9,110 bases of DNA from Solimonas sp047605265. Its GTDB lineage: Bacteria; Pseudomonadota; Gammaproteobacteria; Nevskiales; Nevskiaceae. The position numbers and the translations under genes were made by a program. The notes under the pieces are model-generated. The model was given only the letters and a program-made list of their open reading frames with translations. It ran no database searches and was not told the DNA's origin. Where the stretch lies: NCBI GenBank assembly GCA_047605265.1, contig JASGFY010000096.1, positions 1 through 9,110 on the forward strand. The letters run 5' to 3'. Positions 4,155-9,110 of the stretch are shown in pieces. How positions within the stretch are numbered: position 1 is the stretch's first letter; each line of letters starts with the position of its first letter.

Positions 4155-7102
4155 TCAGAGCCCGAACTTGTATTCCGCGCTGAAGCGCACGTAGCGCGGC
4201 GTCTGCCAGGCGTTCGCCGTCTTGTAGCGTGGATCGGCCACGCCGATCTCGTAGTCGACCTCGGCTGCCTCGAATACCTGCGTCTCCTTGTGGAAGTTGA
4301 AGATGTTGAAGACATCGACGCCCAGCGTCAGCCCATCGACGGCCTTGGGTGTGTAGCGGGTCGACAGGTCGATGTTGTACGTCCACGGCAGGCGGCCGGC
4401 GGTGCCGCGCGACACCAGCTTGCCGAAGGAATAGAACGACTCGGCGCCGTACTGGTAGGCGTAGTTGTCTTCGTCCGGATAGTTGCCGAAGGCGTTGAGC
4501 GGGCGTCCCGAGTAGGCGTAGGCGTTGAAGCCGACGTTCAGGTCCCTGAGCACCTGGTAGGCGGCGAAGAGTTTGATCTTGTGGCGGCGGTCGTTCGGCA
4601 GGTATCCGTAGGCGCCATCGGTCAGGCCCGGCTGGTCGAAGGAGATCGTCAGGCCGGTGTCGTCCTGGCCGACGTCGCTGTTGACGCCGCCTTCGATGTT
4701 GCCGTAGCTCTGCGACCAGGTGTACGAGCCCTGCACGGTCCAGACGCCGTCGAACACGCGCTCGAACGTTAGCTCGATCGCGTTGTACTTGCGCTTCCCC
4801 TTCGGGTAGCCCAGGTCGGCGGCCTTCAGGGTGATGTCCTCGGCCGTACCGTCACCGTCCAGATCGACCGCGAAGCGGATGTCCTTGCCCGGATTCGTCA
4901 GCACGTAGTAGTCGAAGCCGCTGCCCGGCGCGTCGTAGCCGTGATCCTCGGCCCAGGTGTTGAGCGCATCGTCGACCGCCACGTCCTCGAGCGTGCTTTT
5001 CAGGTCGCGGTGGATGAAGCGGATGCCGCCCATCCAGCGGTGGCCGAAGTCCTGCTGCCAGCCGAGCACGATCTCGTCCTGGTACTGCGGCTCGAGGTCT
5101 CGGTTGACGGTCGAGGCGGTGTCCGCCGTCGTGCCGTCGCCATAGACATATTGGGCATACGGCGTGGTGGACGTGTAGTTCGGCCGGCCGTCGGCATCGT
5201 AGGGATCGCTGGAGTCCACGTAGTAGAGGTTGCGCACGTACAGCTCCGCGCCGCCGAGACGGATGTTCGTGTTGGTGGCGATCGGCAGGTAGTAGCGGCC
5301 CCAGTTGGCGTACAGCTTGCTGTGGCCGCCGCCGAGCGCGTCGAAGGCGACGCCGAGGCGCGGCGCGAGCTGGTTGTCGATCTTCGCGAAGCTCTTGCCG
5401 TCGACGTTCTTGTTGTCGAACATTTCGTTGCGCAGGCCGGCGTAGACGGTGAGACGGTCGGTCGCTTCCCAGGTGTCCTCGATGTACTGCGCGCTGGCGA
5501 TCGTCTGGAAGCTGCCCTCGTTCAGATAGCGGTCCACGTAGACGTAGGTTCCGCTGGCGCTGTACGAGTAGCGCACCGGCAGGTCGGGATAGTCATCCGT
5601 CAACGGAGTGTGCTCGTCGCCCGGCACGAAGGTGTTGCTCGTCGAAGTGTTCTTCTCGTAGTCGAGGCCGGCGCGCAGGCGGTGATTGGACAGGCGCCAC
5701 TCGAGGTCCAGGCGGTAGGCCTTGCGCTCGTCGAGGATGGTGTCGGCGAGCGAAACCGGCGACGAGCCGACGTAGGCGGAACTCGCGTTTGAATACGCAT
5801 AGAACGCACCGCCGTCGGCGAGCGTGGAGTTGTCCGAGTCCCTGCCCGTCCGGCGAGCGCCGACACCGTGAGGTTGTCGAGGATCTGGCCGGTATAGCGC
5901 AGGATCTGAGTCTCGCCGCCGAGCGTTGTCGTGAGGCCGCTCAGCGAGCTGCCCGGCGAGGTATCGGTGTATTCGTCCCGGTTCCGGTAGTAGGTGTATT
6001 CGAGGTTGTGGCCGTCGACGATCGTGCCGTCGAGCTTGACGCCCCAGAACGGGTTGCTGCGGTCGCGCTCGAAGAATTCGCCGCTGTCGACGTATTCGGA
6101 CGGATGGTCCTCGAACTGGCCGAGTGCGTAGAACGACAGATGGCCGGGGACGACCGGGCCGCTGGCGAAGACGTTGACCGTGCGCACCTCTTCCTTGTCG
6201 CGGCTGTTGTCGACCAGCGACTCGTACGTGGTCTCGCCGGTGTCCTCGTCGACGACCGCGTACCGCGACGACGGCGCCTTCGCGCGCAGCGCCGCCGGCT
6301 CCCAGTAGGCGTTGACGCCGCCCTCGAAGGTATCGCCGCCGCGCTTCGAGACCGCGTTGACGACACCGCCGGTCGAGCGCCCGAACTCCGCGCCATAGCC
6401 GCTGGTCTTGACCTGGAACGAGCCGAAGAACTCGTACGGCACGCCGCTGAAGCCGAGGCCGTTGCGGAAGTTGGTGATGTTGAATCCGTTGAAGTAGTAG
6501 ACGTTCTCGGCGACCGACGAACCATTGAACGACGCCAGGTTGCCGAAGGCCGTGTCGCCCTTGACCGTGCCGGGCGCCAGCAGCGCGATCGCCGTGACGT
6601 TGCGCGCGACCGCCAGCTTGGCGAGTTCCTCGGCGCTGAAGTTGACCGCGGTTTCCACCGACTGGATGTCGATCGGCGTGAAGGCGGAGCCGGTGACGAC
6701 GACCTCGGCGACGTCTTCGCCCTCGTCCTCGGCGAAGGCGATCGACGCGCCCGAGCCGATGCGCACGATCGTCTGCCGCACGAGATCGGGCGAGCCTTCG
6801 CGCTTGAGGGTCACGCGGTACGAGCCCGCCGGCAGCGCGGTGCTGCGGAAACGGCCGGATTCGTCGACGCTGACGGTGGCCTTCACGCCGGATTCCAGTC
6901 CCTCGATGAGGATGGTGCCCGCCGGCGCGGTGCCGTAGATGTAGCCGTCGACGTTGCTCTGGGCCTGCGCGACGGGGACCAGTGCCAGCGCGGTGACGGC
7001 GGCGAGCGGCGGAACCGCTGCCGCGAAGACCAGTCGTGCGGCCGCGGCGAGCGCGCGCTTGCGGAAGACCGGGGCGGAGCCCGGAGTTGCAGTTTGAGTC
7101 AT
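4155..7102 (-). pseudogene. Oar-like TonB-dependent outer-membrane receptor, frameshifted
   Basis: Intact, the gene would encode about 982 residues. Codons 1-420 have a signal peptide (cleavage near AQA at 45-47), a carboxypeptidase-regulatory-like beta-sandwich (about 50-125: VDGYIYGTAPAGTILIEGLE, PAGSYRVTLKREG), a TonB-box-like EVVVTG (133-138) and a plug (about 140-260: FGRSTGGVVNAVSKRGGDTF). The other frame continues from about 5845 to 4155 with a 22-strand-type barrel, for example RPLNAFGNY, LGVDVFNIFNF and a final YVRFSAEYKFGL. The span from 7102 to 4155 is one base short of a multiple of three. The break is at or near the GGG at 5842-5840; one extra G there restores the frame. As read, translation stops at 5600 after about 500 residues and loses the barrel. 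The ATG at 7102 lies 9 bases from GGGAG (7116-7112) and is preferred over 7108. The substrate is unknown; Oar-like receptors have been linked to protein or peptide-related ligands. A sequencing error is as likely as true inactivation. Confidence 0.85.
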
Positions 7103-7185
7103 TGACATTCACTCCCAAGTGAAAAGCGACCGGTCTGCGCAGCGATCGGTGTCTGCATCAGCCGGTGATTTGAAACAACGCGCCG

Positions 7186-7215
7186 ATTTAAGGGAGTTAC
7201 TTAATTTTAAGTCAA
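7186..7215 (-). promoter_or_regulatory. Candidate sigma70 promoter of the receptor gene
   Basis: On the minus strand TTGACT (7215-7210, -35, 5/6) is separated by 18 bp from TTAAAT (7191-7186, -10, 4/6) inside an AT-rich stretch at 7186-7260. This predicts a leader of about 75-80 bases before the ATG at 7102. A second, perfect -35 TTGACA at 7247-7242 has only poor -10 partners. In the leader, imperfect direct repeats (7126-7138 and 7142-7156, GCGACCGGT / GCGATCGGT) could be a regulator site. Confidence 0.45.
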
Positions 7216-7227
7216 ATAAATCAATAA

Positions 7228-7250
7228 ATTAGACAAGAATCTGTCAATTA
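7228..7250. promoter_or_regulatory. Imperfect palindrome, possible operator upstream of receptor gene
   Basis: AATTaGACA and TGTCAATT face each other around a 6-base spacer, with one extra base in the left arm. The palindrome lies just upstream of the candidate receptor promoter and covers the perfect TTGACA. The size suits a dimeric regulator site. No regulator can be named. Confidence 0.3.
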
Positions 7251-7461
7251 TTGTGGCGCTTTCTCTCAAGATTTCCGGATTGTCTGCGCGGCCAATCCGA
7301 ATCGGCGCCGGCGGGTGGCGGCATGTGCAAAGGCGCCGATGCGCGGAACGGCGGCTGGCGGCCTGGAGGCGCGCAGCCACGTGCCGGCGCGGTTCAGCCG
7401 GGCCTGCAGGTTTCGTGGTGGTGGCGGGCCGCGAGGACGGCGGCGAGCGTCGAGGGGAATC
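7251..7461. other. Non-coding stretch between receptor promoter and UPF0126 gene
   Basis: I see no credible gene here. The only structure noted is a hairpin with a 7-bp stem, CGGATTG (7276-7282) with CAATCCG (7293-7299), and a 10-base loop. It lacks a T-tract, so it is not a clear terminator of the UPF0126 gene, which ends at 7462. The rest is GC-rich sequence without evident motifs. Confidence 0.5.
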
Positions 7462-8088
7462 TCAGGACTTCGGCCGCCGACGTTCGAGGTCGAACACCGG
7501 CAGCGTCAGGTCCCACCAGATCGCCGCCAGACGCAGGGCGGCGATCAGGCCCATGCCGATGAAGCTGGCGGCGTCGCGCTGCAGGCCGAGCCGCTGCGCG
7601 ACGACGTAGAACGACGCGCCGATCAGCACGGCGCTCGCGTAGATCTTGCCGCGCTGCAGGATCATCGGGATCTCGTTGCACAGCACGTCGCGCAGCACGC
7701 CGCCGAAGGTGCCGGTGATCATGGCGATGACGACGACGATCAGGCCCGGCAGCCCGGCGCGTTCGGCGATGCGCGCGCCGGAAATCGAGAACATCGCCAG
7801 GCCCAGCGCATCGGCGATCTCGAGCTGGCGCTCCGGCGGATGGCGCCAGCGCGCGTAGAGCATCGTCAGCAGCGCGGCGGCGAAGATCGCGATCAGATAG
7901 GCCGGATCGACGAACCAGAACACCGTGCGGTTCATCAGCAGGTCGCGCAGCGTGCCGCCGCCGATCGCGGTGACGGTGGCGATGACGATGACGCCGACGA
8001 GGTCGAGGCGCTTGCGGCCGGCGGCCAGCGCGCCGGACACGGCGAACACACCGACGCCGGCGAAATCGAGGATACGCACGAGGTTCAT
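7462..8088 (-). CDS. UPF0126/TRIC-family inner-membrane protein (YicG-like)
   Basis: The 208-residue product is made of two homologous halves, each three membrane helices, as in the prokaryotic TRIC/UPF0126 family. The first half has FAGVGVFAVSGALAAGRKRL (9-28) and GGGTLRDLLMNR (43-54); the second has LGLAMFSISGARIA (95-108) and GGVLRDVLCNEIP (129-141). The duplicated Gly-Gly-x-x-Arg-Asp motif kinks the helices and lines the pore. Bacterial and archaeal TRIC homologues form trimeric monovalent-cation channels; the physiological role of this one is not known. The length fits the family exactly. The ATG at 8088 starts the MNLVRILDFAG form expected for the family, with only a weak GGCGGCG upstream. 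The benE-like gene ends 56 bp upstream on the same strand, with no obvious terminator between them. Confidence 0.9.
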   Translation of the reverse strand: MNLVRILDFAGVGVFAVSGALAAGRKRLDLVGVIVIATVTAIGGGTLRDLLMNRTVFWFVDPAYLIAIFAAALLTMLYARWRHPPERQLEIADALGLAMFSISGARIAERAGLPGLIVVVIAMITGTFGGVLRDVLCNEIPMILQRGKIYASAVLIGASFYVVAQRLGLQRDAASFIGMGLIAALRLAAIWWDLTLPVFDLERRRPKS

Positions 8089-8144
8089 GACGCCGCCGAT
8101 TATGCCGGCATCGCCGTCGTCTCCACCGTGCGCAGGTGCGCGCT

Positions 8145-9110
8145 TCAGCGCGCCAGCCAGCGCCTGACGCCGAGCACGGCGAAGCCGGTCGCCAGCCCCC
8201 AGAACGCCGCGCCGATGCCGAACAGGCTCAGGCCCGAGGCGGTGGCGGCGAAGCACAGCAGCGCCGCCTCGCGCTCGCCGGCGTCGCCGAGCATGCCGAG
8301 CAGCGCGCCGGACAGCGGCGCCAGCAGTGCGAGGCCGGCGATCGTCGCGATCGCCGCCGGCGGCAGCGCCATGAACAGCGCGACCAGCGGCGCCGAGAAC
8401 AGCGCGAGCACGCCGTACAGCGCCGCGTAGATCAGCGCGACGCGCCAGCGTTGCCGCGGCGCCGGATGCGCATCCGGCCCGGTGCAGATCGCCGCCGTGA
8501 TCGCCGCGAGATTGACGCTGTGTGCGCCGAACGGCGCGAGCAGCAGCGAGGCGAGGCCGGTCGTCAGCAGCACCGGCCGCGGCGGCGCCTCGAAGCCGGC
8601 GCTGCGCAGCACGGCGAAGCCAGGCAGGTTTTGCGAGGCCAGCGTGACGAGGAACAGCGGCACGCCGGCGCTGATCATCGCCGGCAGATCGAGCGCCGGC
8701 GCCGTCGCGCGCAGGCGTCCGAAGCGGAGCCCGGCCGGCAGCGCGCCGATGTCGCCCCGCACGGCGACGGTCGCGACGACGACGAACAGCGCTATCAGCA
8801 GCGCATACGTCGGCACGCGCTGACGCGCGGCGACGAACACCAGCAGCGCCGGCAGCGCGAGCCACGGCGCGAGTTGCACGCCGCGGAACGGTTCGAGACA
8901 GAACGGCAGCAGCACGCCGGCGAGCATCGCGCTGGCGATCGTCGCCGGGATGCGCGCCGCGAGGCGGCCGAGTGCGGGCACGAGCCCGAGCAGCGTCATC
9001 AGCGCCGCGGCGAAGGCGAACGCGCCGAGCGCCGCCGCATAGCCGCCGGGCAGGGCGCTGCCGGCGAGCAGCGCCGCGCCGGGCGTCGACCACGCCAGCA
9101 CGATCGGCAT
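8145..9110 (-). CDS. benE: BenE-family benzoate/aromatic-acid:H+ symporter, 5' end cut by window
   Basis: The 321 visible residues reach the natural stop at 8145. BenE proteins are about 390-400 residues, so some 70 N-terminal residues lie outside the window, and the Met at 9110 is probably internal. The visible start MPIVLAWSTPGAALLAGS is the well-conserved BenE segment after the second or third helix. It is followed by about ten hydrophobic helices, including VPLFLVTLASQNLPGFAVLR, the NLPG segment of the family, and LLAPFGAHSVNLAAITAAIC, where polar residues (His, Ser, Asn) interrupt a helix. The product is an inner-membrane transporter. Benzoate is the known substrate of characterised members, but no benzoate-degradation genes are in the window, so the substrate here is unproven. 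The next gene is the UPF0126 protein, 56 bp away. Confidence 0.88.
   Translation of the reverse strand: MPIVLAWSTPGAALLAGSALPGGYAAALGAFAFAAALMTLLGLVPALGRLAARIPATIASAMLAGVLLPFCLEPFRGVQLAPWLALPALLVFVAARQRVPTYALLIALFVVVATVAVRGDIGALPAGLRFGRLRATAPALDLPAMISAGVPLFLVTLASQNLPGFAVLRSAGFEAPPRPVLLTTGLASLLLAPFGAHSVNLAAITAAICTGPDAHPAPRQRWRVALIYAALYGVLALFSAPLVALFMALPPAAIATIAGLALLAPLSGALLGMLGDAGEREAALLCFAATASGLSLFGIGAAFWGLATGFAVLGVRRWLAR

Noticed and set aside
5600..5845. C-terminal end of the receptor's first frame as a real protein end
   Set aside because: The residues after the frame break are Arg/Thr/Pro/Ser-rich out-of-frame translation while the other frame reads genuine barrel sequence.
5789..7105. 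438-residue plus-strand open frame opposite the receptor gene
   Set aside because: Arg/Ala/Val/Asp-rich translation of the antisense strand in GC-rich DNA, with no domains; a shadow of the receptor.
7276..7299. Hairpin as terminator of the UPF0126 gene
   Set aside because: It lies over 160 bp beyond the stop codon and has no T-tract on the minus strand.

Overview
The window is GC-rich bacterial chromosomal DNA. The gene set points to a gammaproteobacterium, perhaps of the Xanthomonadales/Nevskiales type: a thiD-thiE thiamine pair, a monofunctional peptidoglycan glycosyltransferase (MtgA), a large Oar-like TonB-dependent receptor with a carboxypeptidase-regulatory-like N-terminal domain, a TRIC/UPF0126 membrane protein and a BenE-family transporter. 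The taxon is an inference from gene content and GC bias only. No rRNA, tRNA or CRISPR array is visible.

Left part (1-3051). thiE (only its 5' end) and thiD lie on the minus strand with an ATGA stop/start overlap. A 372-bp divergent intergenic region follows. It holds an AT-rich island and several DnaA-box-like 9-mers, then a plus-strand gene for an exported beta-propeller-like protein of uncharacterised function. That gene converges on mtgA with only 18 bp between the stop codons.

Middle part (3071-4130). A minus-strand CI-like helix-turn-helix regulator ends 19 bp before mtgA and could be co-transcribed with it. It faces a plus-strand 96-residue protein that looks like an IS3-family (IS407-group) OrfA: a helix-turn-helix followed by a leucine zipper. 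No OrfB is present. The divergent gap carries two identical 8-bp direct repeats 23 bp apart, which are plausible operators. A nearly perfect 78-bp palindrome starts inside the stop codon of the OrfA-like gene. Together this looks like a small mobile-element or prophage-derived regulatory switch left as an orphan. It is the most unusual part of the window.

Right part (4103-9110). The receptor gene (about 983 codons) has a single-base frameshift near 5840 that splits it into two frames. Each frame is clearly coding on its own side. The gene has an AT-rich upstream region with a candidate sigma70 promoter and an intrinsic terminator downstream. Beyond it lie a UPF0126/TRIC gene and a 5'-truncated benE-like gene, both on the minus strand and possibly one transcription unit (benE-like first).
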